Of a DNA stretch of 64,000 nt, positions 30,001 to 39,492 are shown piece by piece. A program made the position numbers and the translations under genes. The stretch lies in contig NC_020188.1 of NCBI RefSeq assembly GCF_000315915.1, positions 203,501-267,500 on the forward strand, written 5' to 3'. The stretch's first letter is position 1, and each line of letters begins with the position of its first letter. The notes below the pieces were generated by a model. It saw nothing but the letters and a program-made list of their open reading frames with translations. It was not told the origin of the DNA and ran no database searches. Origin of the DNA: Henningerozyma blattae CBS 6284. Its lineage: Eukaryota; Ascomycota; Saccharomycetes; Saccharomycetales; Saccharomycetaceae.

Positions 30001-30909
30001 ATCAAAATCTTCTTTAATTAATGTCGAAGAGTCACTTGTATCTACAGAATCTCTATAAGCTCGTAATTCTTTACAATATTCTTCATTTGAAATATGTATA
30101 GATGATGCGATCACGTCTGCTTGTAATTTAGATTCGGTAACATTGAATATATCTTTCAGAACAAATATATGAGGAATTTCCTTTAATACAAAAGAAGGCT
30201 TCTTAGACACCATTGCTTGATTAGTAGTATGGTTTGATATATTTTTATATATAGGCAAATGAGATTCTTCTTTAGATACACCCGGATCCATACTCTTCTG
30301 ATATTGGGTTAGTTTTAATTTGATATCATCGGTGATATTCCCCTTCCCTAGAGATAAAATCATACGAATAAAATACGATAATTGTTCATATAATTCTGCT
30401 TGCCTATCACCTATTGTAGCTTTGGTTAGCTCCATATTTGAAGCTTTAGTGAAATTAATTAGCAAAACCTCAAATCTATTTAACTTTTTCAATTCAAGGT
30501 ACATTTCTTTATCCATAATATTATCGTTGTAAAATTTTAATAAAGATCTTCTCAGAAGAGGGTTGGAAATCTTTACTTCTCCTATTGTTATTGCTCTTAA
30601 CCTCTTAGCTAATTTGGGTAAAATATATATGATCATAGCATGCTCATCTAACGGATTTGTGGAGACAGTAGTAGCACTGGAATTAGATGATACTCTTACA
30701 TTAGTTCCAGATACGGGTCTAGAATTGATTTTGTTATCCGGAGAAACATATCTAGTTTTAAATCTGGGGCCATTTATATAATCCAATAACAGGATTCTTA
30801 GGGAACTCCAGTATGCTTCTTCTAAGCTGGCACCATTATTTTTATCATAAATATCAGCAACAGTAGGTAAAGATTGTGTCATTGAGCCAGTGGAAATTAT
30901 TCTTGACAT
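27022..30909 (-). CDS. YOR296W homologue, MUN/C2-domain protein of the Munc13 family
   Basis: A 1295-residue protein, near the length of S. cerevisiae YOR296W (1289). It has the fungal Munc13-like layout: a long helical N-terminal half; MHD1-like and MUN helices through the middle; a C2 domain at about 843-940 (LYTIRIISADDVKGLSHDGLSNLSLSILNQ; NPIWDEEFEF); an MHD2-like helical block at about 960-1170; and a basic C-terminal helix. Only some of the usual C2 calcium-binding aspartates are apparent, so calcium binding is uncertain. Munc13 relatives act in vesicle tethering and SNARE assembly; the yeast protein has no settled role. Order with TIM18 on one side and the SWIB gene and RRS1 on the other is as in YOR294W-YOR297C. 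ATG at 30909. Confidence 0.9.
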   Translation of the reverse strand: MSRIISTGSMTQSLPTVADIYDKNNGASLEEAYWSSLRILLLDYINGPRFKTRYVSPDNKINSRPVSGTNVRVSSNSSATTVSTNPLDEHAMIIYILPKLAKRLRAITIGEVKISNPLLRRSLLKFYNDNIMDKEMYLELKKLNRFEVLLINFTKASNMELTKATIGDRQAELYEQLSYFIRMILSLGKGNITDDIKLKLTQYQKSMDPGVSKEESHLPIYKNISNHTTNQAMVSKKPSFVLKEIPHIFVLKDIFNVTESKLQADVIASSIHISNEEYCKELRAYRDSVDTSDSSTLIKEDFDNVLDYNVWKKFELKEVDELLSIYGDKRHTELSKMNIWIPENSMSIFVKLISLLLQLEAAENSNITSYSQRLVFFISKFSKYWRLNFPTTLLSLLYTSANLTILSDKELNITTAESFFNFMFTVVPGSNDYLDTQYWNDQDRARWALNMSQTSNQCMVHLDNLLSGIFGNTMPKLNPVLLFYYSYVLEDTAFMSFEEQYESERKKWLKQLRKTLFDSSIEYYVSLLDSIPKDKTIDIIHIQDVAQLIIERIERLQKRFTKPLLDTILIAPECASFLIEAFGTDFSTMIKRVTKYNKPDSATALDAYKVFREIRYIYLQVQPNKKFPCKLENVFFEYLLQLCDDVSSKIVKVITNSIKSENWEPINDTVTYSQSVLDIFKMFNESISVFRKLEWENEYQISKIITFILKTFSDGLNAYIVQVLEIIESDLQNEDENEELGSEGIKEKNIKYSSKIPNSWNFHDIKNVLLSENVVEIPQPYEYRKRTCTLLCNLEAMIEKLNAMDDYIQAEHISQIIAENEKKGKSVKDNIGSKNIASLDNLYTIRIISADDVKGLSHDGLSNLSLSILNQKSEKYIGKTKTVKKSINPIWDEEFEFTSSQSDSVPLSLILWHHTNRKIEKLNKMQICGKISFVLDKRKIKENGYPNSFLLPFDTQGYLVFEVSLEREKLDAMFSMGKIYRSLIRARNRAIDLFVSKCFTFIQFAFSRDTLKTICGNNGKQQSPKNAIYDAIVPLFDYLNSNLNILGTELNEELLFKVMLNAWNLILRAVDNLILPPLSIGKSESVLNSRKNTSWTEVVASSFNYGTIIPGYGRALTTLELESIFIWLRALCVDFFYNAGEGPPLEKLKNEIYQGLLLVPIFYDKDIISLKEDAQRMVPEYTKYMQIINGVSTNEDTPSEINKNRVSSLNKRLGTLARKKTIMANATLRKRKQMKKELSEIKQEPIKNVEQTLIIVLRILISKGELEYVHEILMEQEKAKKRIEASRLIHQAIEG

Positions 30910-30952
30910 ATCTTAATCAACCGTGTCGGGCCTGTTTAAAACCCTTTGGACG

Positions 30953-30983
<31 letters not shown>

Positions 30984-31448
30984 CACTTGTCTCTACTTAA
31001 TTTTGCTTGGCGATTAAATATTTTCATTTTTTTTTCTCGAAACTATAAGTTTTAAGTATTGTTTTTGTTTACGTTTTCGTCTTTAAGAATTTGTAGGATA
31101 AACGCGAAAGATGAGATTTGAACAAAAATAGAAAAGGCACGATTCCAAGGAAAAGTGGTAACTAAGTTAGATACGACCTTGACTATCAGAAAATTTAAGG
31201 ACATGAATATGTGTATGTATATATTACGAACTTTTCCTGCTGGAAAACTGGAATAAACAAAAGACTATTTGTGTAGATCGTACCATTTTTTGTATAATTG
31301 GATAATTAAATTAGAATTGGTAAAATAAGGACACTAAAATGCGAGTTGCAGCTATGAATTATCTGCATATTGATGGCTAATAGTGAGGAAGATATGCTCT
31401 AAATTTGTGTAAATAAAATGACTCCTATCGTAGACGTAGTTTACAAGG
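30910..31448. other. Intergenic with TA microsatellite
   Basis: Promoter of the YOR296W homologue and 3' region of the SWIB gene. An uninterrupted TA dinucleotide run of about 14 units lies at about 30953-30981, roughly 45 bp from the start codon at 30909. Nothing else seen. Confidence 0.6.
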
Positions 31449-32273
31449 TTAACTGGTCTCCTCTGCTGAAATATCAGTCGAAGCTTCAGAATCTATATCA
31501 GAAGTTAAATTAGATTCTGAATCTAAGCTAGATGCAATATCTGCATAAGATACAATATCTGAACTAGATGAAATATTTGAATTAGGTTCGATATCCGTAC
31601 GAGTTGCTAAATCGACAGAATTATTAGAGAGAGTGCCGCTCTTTGCATCACTACCAGTATCTTTCTCAGTATGAGATATACTATTGTTCAAATGATTATT
31701 ATTAGTATCTGATATTATATGATTGTTCAATACTTTACCGATATCTAGCATATGAAAATTATCACCAAATATTGGCTTCAACATTTTGTCTGATATTATT
31801 CTTTGCTTATTAGCTGGATCTTGCAGATTATTATTTTTAATATATTTCCATAATTCCTTTGTAATTTCGAGACGAGGTAGTTCATTTTCCCCTAACAAAT
31901 GAGATAATTCTTTGCTTAGTACAACATACTTAGTTGATAAATTATTTGCAACTTTTGCTTTAGGGGTTTCCTTAGATACTTTTTTGGATGGATTTTTAGC
32001 TTTCGCCTGCTTTTTAACTTTCTTTAGTAATTTTTCTATCAGAAGTCGATTCTTTTGCTCTAACTCTTCTAATGATACTGTTTTTATTGTAGTTTTAGTT
32101 ATTTCTCCAATTCGTTTCACGATATGTTTTTCTATATTATCATCTATTGTTGCCAAATCTGCTGCAAATACTTCATGTACTTGATCTATTACATGCTGAA
32201 TAGTTAGTTTATCTCGAGGAGTTTGCTTGATAATAATATCTATCATATGTTTTGAATTTGCATCAAGTATCAT
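31449..32273 (-). CDS. SWIB-domain protein, UAF30/TRI1 type
   Basis: A 274-residue nuclear protein. A DEK-C-like helical N-terminus (about 1-60) precedes a Lys-rich linker (about 70-115) and a SWIB/MDM2 fold at about 120-200 (YVVLSKELSHLLGENELPRLEITKELWKYIKNNNLQDPANKQRIISDKML). The C-terminal 70 residues are Ser/Asp/Asn-rich and not conserved. S. cerevisiae has two such proteins from the genome duplication: Uaf30 (YOR295W), a subunit of the RNA polymerase I upstream activating factor, and Tri1 (YMR233W). The neighbours here come from both blocks, so position does not decide. The terminal KPIFG resembles Tri1 slightly more. No symbol is given. Confidence 0.87.
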   Translation of the reverse strand: MILDANSKHMIDIIIKQTPRDKLTIQHVIDQVHEVFAADLATIDDNIEKHIVKRIGEITKTTIKTVSLEELEQKNRLLIEKLLKKVKKQAKAKNPSKKVSKETPKAKVANNLSTKYVVLSKELSHLLGENELPRLEITKELWKYIKNNNLQDPANKQRIISDKMLKPIFGDNFHMLDIGKVLNNHIISDTNNNHLNNSISHTEKDTGSDAKSGTLSNNSVDLATRTDIEPNSNISSSSDIVSYADIASSLDSESNLTSDIDSEASTDISAEETS

Positions 32274-32695
32274 GGCTACGGAATTCTAATCTAAAATTTA
32301 TGCAGAAGATAATTTTAATTCGAATAATATTAGAGAATAATCTTCGATATGTCTTCCAATTAGACTGTATCTATCTTTAGATACTTGGAATGAAAATTAT
32401 ATTTAGTCTGTTCCGACCATCTCATTTTCTCGTTCTATTTTTTTTTATTTTGGAAAGAAGATAAATTTGTAAATTTTTATTTACTTAAATACCAGATTTA
32501 TAATTTACGCGATAGTGTTTAATTAATATACAAAAATATATAGCTATTTATACGGAGAATAAGTTTAAACTACCAAGCTTGACAGAAAAAAAATATCTAG
32601 TATAATATATTAACTAATATATGCAATGACTAGATTTTATTAAATCTCGTTTTTTGTTTTTAAAGAAATTGAATATGTGTATTTTTTTTTTTTGA
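32274..32695. other. Intergenic between RRS1 and the SWIB gene
   Basis: AT-rich spacer between two minus-strand genes; nothing recognised. Confidence 0.6.
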
Positions 32696-33307
32696 TTATG
32701 AAGAATTTCTCAAATTCTTCTTTTGCTGTCTTTCATTTTTCTTAATTAATTGCTTTCTAGCCTGTCTATTTAAAGTTCTTGGGTCAATCAATTCTTTATC
32801 AGTACCTTTAACGTCATCATCAACTTCAACTAACCATTGGTCATCTAATTTCTTATTAGCACCTTTATAACCCCATTTTGGAACCCATTCACCACTGGCT
32901 TCATCGTAAATCATTTTACCAGTCTTAGCCTTAGGTTGAATACCCTTCTTAGCAGCAAACTGTTCCCATTTAGTTGGTGCCTTAGCCTTTGGTAATGGCT
33001 TCTCTCTTGGTAATTCTGTTAAAGGTTCTGGTAATTGAATTAATGTCATTGTAGAACTTTGTCCGCTAGAGCCACCAGTTGCTTCTGTAGTGGTTTTCAT
33101 TGGTAAAGATAATATCTGATTGATTAATAATTGTACATTATCACGGGTGTGATCTTTGATATGCTTTTCACGTTCACCATTAGAAGAATCAAAATCATTT
33201 TTGTCAAGTACGTTGGAATCGAAAACAGCCAAGTTACCTAAATCATAAGTAACGGGGATTGGTTTTTCAACAGTTACAGGTCTATCTTTGTAATCAACTG
33301 TAGACAT
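32696..33307 (-). CDS. RRS1: RRS1 ribosome assembly factor
   Basis: Essential nucleolar factor that with Rpf2 delivers the 5S RNP (5S rRNA, L5, L11) to pre-60S particles. The 203-residue protein is the same length as S. cerevisiae Rrs1 (YOR294W). The family core occupies about residues 18-155 (YDLGNLAVFDSN; the PREKPLPKAKAPTKWEQFA box; GIQPKAKTGKMIYDEASGEWVPKWGYKGANK), followed by a basic C-terminal tail (RQARKQLIKKNERQQKK). The promoter to its right carries PAC- and RRPE-like words, in line with the ribosome-biogenesis regulon. Confidence 0.97.
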   Translation of the reverse strand: MSTVDYKDRPVTVEKPIPVTYDLGNLAVFDSNVLDKNDFDSSNGEREKHIKDHTRDNVQLLINQILSLPMKTTTEATGGSSGQSSTMTLIQLPEPLTELPREKPLPKAKAPTKWEQFAAKKGIQPKAKTGKMIYDEASGEWVPKWGYKGANKKLDDQWLVEVDDDVKGTDKELIDPRTLNRQARKQLIKKNERQQKKNLRNSS

Positions 33308-33424
33308 ATTATTGGATATAGAGGATTTTGATATACTAGGTTGAAGGATAAGTTGTTAATTTTCTGTATTTTGTTAAATATTTCTTTTTAATTTTCTTGT
33401 TCTATCATTGCTACATGTCATTCC

Positions 33425-33473
33425 ATCTCATCACTTTTACGATTTTGAAAAAAATTTACTTTGATTTCACGTG
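33425..33473 (-). promoter_or_regulatory. RRS1 promoter elements: PAC-like, RRPE-like and CACGTG
   Basis: On the minus strand, 120-165 bp upstream of the RRS1 start, there is a GTGATGAGAT word (PAC variant, 33425-33434), a reverse RRPE-like stretch (33446-33457, TGAAAAAAATTT on the plus strand) and a TTCACGTGAA palindrome (core 33468-33473). PAC and RRPE together mark yeast ribosome-biogenesis genes. The matches are imperfect. Confidence 0.45.
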
Positions 33474-33593
33474 AACAAATTTTATTTAAAAAAAAATTAA
33501 ATATATAAAATTTATTATCATTTATAAAATAAAAAAAGAAACGCACCGAAAAGCACTGTGATACTAATATAAAGAATAAGATATAATTTAAAC

Positions 33594-35909
33594 TCAAAGC
33601 TCAAACAACTTTCTTACAATTTTGCTTTCTTCTGGATTGGTGGAAAGATTCCAATTTTCTCTAATCTGCAACTTAGAGTTGTAACGAGCCTGTAGATATT
33701 CAGTTATTATATCATTATTCCCTTTATTATTTTGAGATTCCAAAGTAGTTAAATCTTGTCTTAGCAGGTCCTCTTCTCCTGCTGATATTACTAAAAATTT
33801 TTTCAAAAGCAAATTGTAGTTAAGAATAATCTTTTCGAAAGTTTTATGAAACAATTCAATAAAAGCTGGCAGTTGAGTTATAAGGTTATTTTGTAAAGAT
33901 TCGAAATGGTCACTTATAATTTTTCTTTTGATTATCATAGATTTTAGTTTTTTTTCTTGTATATAAATAATGTATTCCTTTTTTAATTTGTTTAAATCGT
34001 TAATTTGTGTCTTTACAGCATCACAATGTTCAAGTATCTTATCGATAGGATTAATTATCATTTCATTAAAAGAAGAAAATTTTAACAAAATTAATTCTTC
34101 TTTCCTCGTATATAATTCATTTAAGAAGCTATCATATTTTTTGGCATCTTCTGTGCTGGGCTGAGATTTTTCAGTCTTTTCACTAATTAAATTTGACCAT
34201 AAACTTACCAGTTTTATAAGAGGCTCAATGACTGATAAGAAATCTGCCTTTTTTAATAAATTTTTTAAACCAATTAAATCTTTATGCAATTGCTTAAATC
34301 TTACTATATGATCGTTTAAAGTTTTTTCTTTTTGATCATTTGTTTTGCTTTTAATACCACTGTGTGATGAATTATGCTTTGAAAATGCAATCTCTTTACG
34401 GGTACTTGTGCCTACTCGTTGAATTGACCTAGTTAAAGATCTTAATGTACTGCTACGCGATATCCCTGTGCTAGTAGTTTTCAATTTTGGACTGGAAATT
34501 TTTGGTAATTGGGAGAGTGAATCAATTTCTTCAAGAGAAGATTCATCGTTAATAATTGATCCCTTAATCGATTCTTCTCTTTTAAATTGTAAGGGTTGAA
34601 CAGGACTTGAAGGTGAGCTTTCGCTAATATTACACGTGCTACCTAAATCTTCTATGACCTCAATAGTAGTTTCATTCGAATAAACACTAGAAGTTTCACT
34701 AATATTTAGAAGTTGTGGTGGTGTCTCAATATTTGCTGGAGACGTAATCTGTGATAAAATGGGGTTTGAAACTGACGATTTTGACATTGGAGATTCCAAA
34801 TCTATATAATTTTGAATAATTTCAATAGGTGTCAAACAATAATCATACATACTATTATTCCTATAGTCTTGAATTTCGAATACAATATTTTTTTGAAAGT
34901 TTGAATAATTTTTTAAAGTTAATTTTAAAGCATCAATATTGTTACTATTTAAGAAAGAATTTCCAAAATCAATTAAATTTTGAAGAGTTAGTACCCATTG
35001 AAAAGTTCTTAAAATTGGTTTTTGCAAAATATTATCAAATTTGAAATCTTTGGAATTTCTTTTCTCATTAGTAGTTTGATCTATTGAAGCTTCCTTCATT
35101 GAATAATTATTCCAATTAGTATAAGCAAGTAGATCACAAGTCTTTATAAGGTTTAAAAGATCCAATTGATTATTATGAGCTAGTGAGTAATTAAAATAAT
35201 TTGATTTCACCCTTAAATAATTTAAATTGAAAGGTATAGAAAAATCTAATTTTTGGAAAACATTTGAAGAGGAATCTTTCAGAATTTGCCATACCTCCAT
35301 ATTAAAAGTGGTAATATTAGTAGTTGAATGATTATTTATAGTTGTTAATAAATGCTCTTCTAGATCATCAATGAAAAGTTTTGATATTGAAATGATGGTT
35401 TCAATATTACCAAATAACAAATTTTCTTCAGTATTACTTAAATGTAAAAATTGTTTTAAATTTTTTCTAAAATTATTATTAACTAATTCCAAATCTTTAA
35501 TATAGTTTATTTCTGAATAATATAAATTTTTCAAACAGGTCATAAAATTAGATTTAATATCTTTACATAATGGAATTTTTTTATTTGAATTAGAAGATAA
35601 TATGGAAAGTTGCGCATGAGGAGAGTTGATTTTTTTAATCATTGGTTGTTCTAAGTCTGTTAAGTTTAAATCTGATGGCCTTTTCTTACCTAGTGGATCT
35701 TTAGGTTTATAACTATAATTATTATACTTTTTTAAACTCAACATTTTCTTGGCATTATTATGATATTTTAAATTTGAGTTATTAAGTGTAGTTTTAGGTA
35801 GTTTATTATCGTATTTATGAAAATAATCATTCTTATAATCTCTAATAGGCGTTAAAGAATTTGAAGAATATTGATTATAATCTTCTGCTAATTGTGATGT
35901 TTTAAACAT
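33594..35909 (-). CDS. FUS2: FUS2 cell-fusion protein
   Basis: Pheromone-induced protein at the shmoo tip that with Rvs161 promotes cell-wall removal during mating. The 771-residue protein has the diagnostic N-terminal block LTPIRDYKNDYFHKYDNKLP (residues about 19-38). A Dbl-homology-like helical domain lies at about 115-350 (LKNLYYSEINYIKDLELVNNNFRK). A Ser/Thr-rich variable region follows (about 370-500), then a C-terminal BAR-like helical region ending in KIVRKLFEL, which matches the terminal residues I recall for S. cerevisiae Fus2 (677 residues, YMR232W). Two pheromone-response elements lie upstream. Its neighbour RRS1 is from the YOR block. Confidence 0.95.
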   Translation of the reverse strand: MFKTSQLAEDYNQYSSNSLTPIRDYKNDYFHKYDNKLPKTTLNNSNLKYHNNAKKMLSLKKYNNYSYKPKDPLGKKRPSDLNLTDLEQPMIKKINSPHAQLSILSSNSNKKIPLCKDIKSNFMTCLKNLYYSEINYIKDLELVNNNFRKNLKQFLHLSNTEENLLFGNIETIISISKLFIDDLEEHLLTTINNHSTTNITTFNMEVWQILKDSSSNVFQKLDFSIPFNLNYLRVKSNYFNYSLAHNNQLDLLNLIKTCDLLAYTNWNNYSMKEASIDQTTNEKRNSKDFKFDNILQKPILRTFQWVLTLQNLIDFGNSFLNSNNIDALKLTLKNYSNFQKNIVFEIQDYRNNSMYDYCLTPIEIIQNYIDLESPMSKSSVSNPILSQITSPANIETPPQLLNISETSSVYSNETTIEVIEDLGSTCNISESSPSSPVQPLQFKREESIKGSIINDESSLEEIDSLSQLPKISSPKLKTTSTGISRSSTLRSLTRSIQRVGTSTRKEIAFSKHNSSHSGIKSKTNDQKEKTLNDHIVRFKQLHKDLIGLKNLLKKADFLSVIEPLIKLVSLWSNLISEKTEKSQPSTEDAKKYDSFLNELYTRKEELILLKFSSFNEMIINPIDKILEHCDAVKTQINDLNKLKKEYIIYIQEKKLKSMIIKRKIISDHFESLQNNLITQLPAFIELFHKTFEKIILNYNLLLKKFLVISAGEEDLLRQDLTTLESQNNKGNNDIITEYLQARYNSKLQIRENWNLSTNPEESKIVRKLFEL

Positions 35910-36424
35910 TGTTGGATGCTTGAGATTGTCTAAGAATGTTCAGACCACACTCTGTTAAAAACGACAACAAAATACTTTTTTGAAGAGATAGAATTATAAG
36001 CTTAAAATTGTTCATTTCCTATCCATTTATGTATAATCGAGAATCTTACCATATCAGCAAGCTATTAGTGACACACCTTTTATTTTTCTGAAACATATTC
36101 TATTATGTGACATATAACAATATTTCGGAGAAATTTCTAAAATGTTTCAAATATGTTATAGCCGTGCAAAAAAAAGAAAAAAAAACAAGATACAATGCAG
36201 TAAGGAATATTGTTATGAGTATGCTTTTTCGTACTTATTTTTAAAGATATTTTGTTTAGTTAAATTATAGAAAGATTTTGACTGTTTAAATAATAAACAC
36301 ACAAAGGGGAAATATACACATATAGATCGATAAACATATATATTGTTAAATTAGAAGAATAAAAACTAAATAAAATGCTAAATTATTATATTATATAGAA
36401 TAAAATCAACAAATTATAAGGCAA
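35910..36424. other. FUS2 promoter and RPS10 3' region
   Basis: AT-rich. It holds the two TGAAACA-type elements listed separately. Apart from these, no motif or gene is seen. Confidence 0.55.
36089..36149 (-). promoter_or_regulatory. Pair of pheromone-response elements (Ste12 sites) upstream of FUS2
   Basis: TGAAACA at 36089-36095 and, in inverted orientation, TGTTTCA at 36143-36149. They lie 180-240 bp upstream of the FUS2 start. Ste12 binds TGAAACA, and FUS2 is a mating-induced gene in S. cerevisiae. Both copies are exact and close together, which favours function over chance in AT-rich DNA. Confidence 0.65.
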
Positions 36425-37062
36425 TTAGTATCTTCTTTGTGGTCTGACAGTAGCAGATCTGTCTTGCATGTAAGTACCTGGAACAATGTGTTCTGGTAAA
36501 TGCAAGTAATCTCTCAAGTATTCTACACCAGCTTCAGTCAAGGTGTAGTAATAGTATTGCCATGAGAATTGAGTCTTGACGTAACCCTTGGAAGTCAAAG
36601 ATTGTAAAGCTTTGATAACGTACAAGTTTTTGGTGTCAATTTCTTCATGTTTTGGTTGGTTGAAGTCCTTCTTGGCAACAACAACACCTTCTGTTTAATA
36701 TGCAATTAAAATAAAAATAATCAAAGATTAATTTTAAACAATTTCTGTTAGTAAACTGAGTTTCTATTATATTATTGCGGGGAATTAATGTGGATAGTTA
36801 ATAAATGGAACGCTGAATTGGCCACATAGTTTCCATAATGACTTCGATCTGTATCTCTTTTTTTTATCAATTCCACAATGTCTTGAAAAATACTCTATTG
36901 ACTATAAAACCTTATCCTTTTCAATCCCATATCTTTAACAATTTCGCTGTCCATTAATAACTTGAATTCCACGACCTCTTATCCAAATCGGCTTTTTCAT
37001 TCAAACATACCTTGAAACAAATATCTGTGAATCTTGTCTCTGTCTTCCTTTGGCATCAACAT
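36425..37062 (-). CDS. RPS10: Ribosomal protein S10 (eS10), two exons
   Basis: Small-subunit ribosomal protein eS10. Exon 1 is 37011-37062 (52 nt, encoding [17 protein letters not shown] plus one base) and exon 2 is 36425-36690 (266 nt). They join within a Glu codon to give 105 residues, the same length as S. cerevisiae Rps10. The last residues are RPQRRY. The donor is GTATGT, the branch site is TACTAAC and the acceptor is AAACAG. The intron position and the 52-nt first exon match RPS10A/RPS10B (YOR293W, YMR230W). A scan without splicing sees only part of exon 2 from an internal Met. Which duplicate this is cannot be told from the window. Confidence 0.97.
36691..37010 (-). other. Spliceosomal intron of RPS10
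   Basis: A 320-nt intron with donor GTATGT (at 37010 reading left), a perfect TACTAAC branch box at 36747-36753 and acceptor CAG at 36691-36693, about 55 nt from the branch site. The CTTTTT-like stretches and the length are typical of ribosomal-protein introns in this family of yeasts. Confidence 0.95.
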
Positions 37063-38268
37063 GTTGGCTGGATTATCTGTACTGTGCTTTCTTCTATATG
37101 ATATGAGCGTAAACACTGTTTAAAAACCACCCCCAGAAATACCACTTTAACGCTTATATTTTTTCACCAACTACTAGGTCCTCATCACCACTCGGGTTAC
37201 GTCCTCACGTAATTTTCTCACCTCTGTTCTCGGAGAATTCCAAGCCTGCCTAGTCGTTGTCATTTACCTCGTACTAGCTCTCCTCCTCCTCCTGTAATCT
37301 TGTCCTCCTCCTGTAGTCTTTTCCTCCTGTCGTCCTGTCGTTCTCTCGACTTGGATAGTTTACTGAGTTTGCGTCTGTCTAAACTAGTAGAGATTGGGCA
37401 ACAGGCTGGGAGAAATTGGCACGAGAAAATTCCGTCTCTTCGGGGGGTTTCTTTTTGGAACTTAGGCAGAGCTTTTCCGTTCTAGAAGGACCGAACACAA
37501 AATGTCTTGACGTTTGGTGCACAGGTGTAGCAGTCCGCAAAACCACAAAATTTTCCAAATTTTTCAGGTTTTTCAAGTTTTTCAAGTTTTTCAAACCGAT
37601 TTCACTTAGATCATGGAAAAAATAAATTCGACACAATAAGACATATTAATGATTCAATGGAACACAAAAGAGTTCAATCGTATACTATATTATAGGTTAT
37701 TTGTATAGCTATAGAAAACAATGATAAATTAGTGAACATTATTCTCAATTTGTTTTTAAATGACACCAGAATCTTGAAATTACCGTTTTGATATGCTTGA
37801 TTATGATTTTTGTGAATCATTCTTAGTATTGTAATTTTGCCCATTATTACTGATCAGGGGTAGTGAGCATTATTTAATAGAGTATCATACACTTTACATA
37901 ATGGATGTATATTTTTTTTTATTACCTAGTTGTAATATTTGCCTATTTTGCTCCGATATATTTTCCTAATCTGTAAAGTGAGTCCCCTAAAAATGGAGTT
38001 TCTTTTGCCTCTTCCTTTTTTAGTTTTAACTAGAACAAATATTGGATTAATTTCTACTATAGATATTTATTTAGAATTTTTATTAGGAAAACACGATTGA
38101 AAATAGTATCCCCCAATTTACAGAGTATTCGTTAAAAAAAGTAAATAAACGAAGTTATTGCGTAATAAATTCTAGACTGCTTTAGTTATCTTCTCCGTAT
38201 TTCCACTAATATAGGTACTAACGTGCTGACGTACTTTTTTTTTAAACTCTTTCATACTACATAGATTC
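37063..38268. other. Divergent promoter region RPS10/YOR292C with a GC-richer island
   Basis: About 1.2 kb. The segment from about 37180 to 37560 is visibly richer in G+C than the rest of the window. It contains a pyrimidine-rich degenerate tandem array (units near TCCTCCTCCTGTAATCTTG) at about 37280-37350 and a TTTTCAAG/TTTTTCAGG run at about 37555-37595. No perfect Rap1 site was found near RPS10. Short open frames here look non-coding. The rest is AT-rich with no gene recognised. Confidence 0.5.
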
Positions 38269-39492
38269 ATGCCTTTAAAATTATTTGGAAGAGATCGAAT
38301 ATCAGTACATTATCAAGACGTCGTTCCAGCTATAAATAATATAGCTTCTCTTTCAGATAACCAATCGATAGATTCTTCCCCCATATATAATGATTTGAAT
38401 CGTTCAGATAGCTCGATATGGTCTGAACAAAACACACCTACAAATACTCATAATAATACAACAGCAAACGCTTTAATAATGCAGAAATTCAGTTCAATAT
38501 ATGAAAAGATAAGACATTATTACATTTACAAGATATCTATTATTCATTGGGTTCTCTTGACAATTTGGCTCTCTTTTCTTTTTAAATTGACAAGAATCTA
38601 TTACTCGTTATATAATAAGACAACACTCGGTGCATCAATTCTAACTAACATCATCTTATTTGGCATTTCAGATATCTTAGCTCAATCTATTAGTTGCTAT
38701 TTTTCTCTACAATTAGATCCTTCTCCAAGTTTTATTAATAATACTTCTCATCAATTTTTTAGAACCTTAGGTATTGAAGAACTTTTCGATAGTGATGCTC
38801 AATTGACTATTCTTAATACAAATTCATTAAACAATACTGTCTCAAATATTGAAAATAATGATAATGATAACTATACTATTGAAGCTGATAGAATATCAAT
38901 ATTTAATGATTATGCATTACCAAATGATAATGCTAATGAGCCAATGGCTCATCGTCCTTTACTTGGTCCCTTTACGGATACTCAATCTCATCCTGATTTA
39001 GAATCGGGATTGCCAGATATTACCCATAATGATTCTTTATTGGAAAATGATTTAGTTGAATCACGCGGTAATCTTTTCAAAGCTGACGTATTTGGGTTTT
39101 ATAGATGGATTTGCTTCATGTTCTGGGGGTTTTTTATTACATTTTTCCAAGTCCCATGGTATAAATTCTTAAATTTCTTCTTCACTGAAGATCCGACTAT
39201 CGTTAAAGTCTTTGAAAGAGTCTTATCTGATCAATTATTATATTCCCCAGTCTCCTTATACTATTTTTTCAAATACTCCAACTATATCATGGAACATGGT
39301 GATCATGAAACATTTAAATTAAAGATCAAAAAGTTATACATATCAACTCTAGGTTGTAATTATATGGTTTGGCCAATGGTTCAATTTTTAAACTTCTTAA
39401 TTGTTCCAAAACATTTCCAAGTTCCCTTTAGTTCTTCCGTGGGGATTCTTTGGAATTGTTTCTTATCTATGAGAAACGCATCAAGCTCTTGA
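38269..39492 (+). CDS. Mpv17/PMP22-family membrane protein (YOR292C homologue)
   Basis: A 407-residue integral membrane protein of the Mpv17/PMP22 family, placed in the vacuole in S. cerevisiae (YOR292C, 309 residues); its function is unknown. A hydrophilic N-terminus of about 75 residues precedes two hydrophobic segments (about 87-110 and 118-145: LGASILTNIILFGISDILAQ, the family opening). A long Asn/Asp/Ser-rich insert follows (about 150-265), then the conserved C-terminal part (FGFYRWICFMFWGFFITFFQVPWYKFLN; FLSDQLLYSPVS-like; NYMVWPMVQFLNFLIVPKHFQVPFSS). The insert explains the extra length. The position next to YPK9 matches YOR291W-YOR292C. Confidence 0.93.
   Translation: MPLKLFGRDRISVHYQDVVPAINNIASLSDNQSIDSSPIYNDLNRSDSSIWSEQNTPTNTHNNTTANALIMQKFSSIYEKIRHYYIYKISIIHWVLLTIWLSFLFKLTRIYYSLYNKTTLGASILTNIILFGISDILAQSISCYFSLQLDPSPSFINNTSHQFFRTLGIEELFDSDAQLTILNTNSLNNTVSNIENNDNDNYTIEADRISIFNDYALPNDNANEPMAHRPLLGPFTDTQSHPDLESGLPDITHNDSLLENDLVESRGNLFKADVFGFYRWICFMFWGFFITFFQVPWYKFLNFFFTEDPTIVKVFERVLSDQLLYSPVSLYYFFKYSNYIMEHGDHETFKLKIKKLYISTLGCNYMVWPMVQFLNFLIVPKHFQVPFSSSVGILWNCFLSMRNASSS

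Noticed and set aside
37300..37636. Small overlapping frames on both strands in the RPS10 upstream island
   Set aside because: They consist of Ser/Leu/Arg repeats from pyrimidine tracts and Phe/Lys-Asn-Leu repeats from T-runs; there is no sign of coding.
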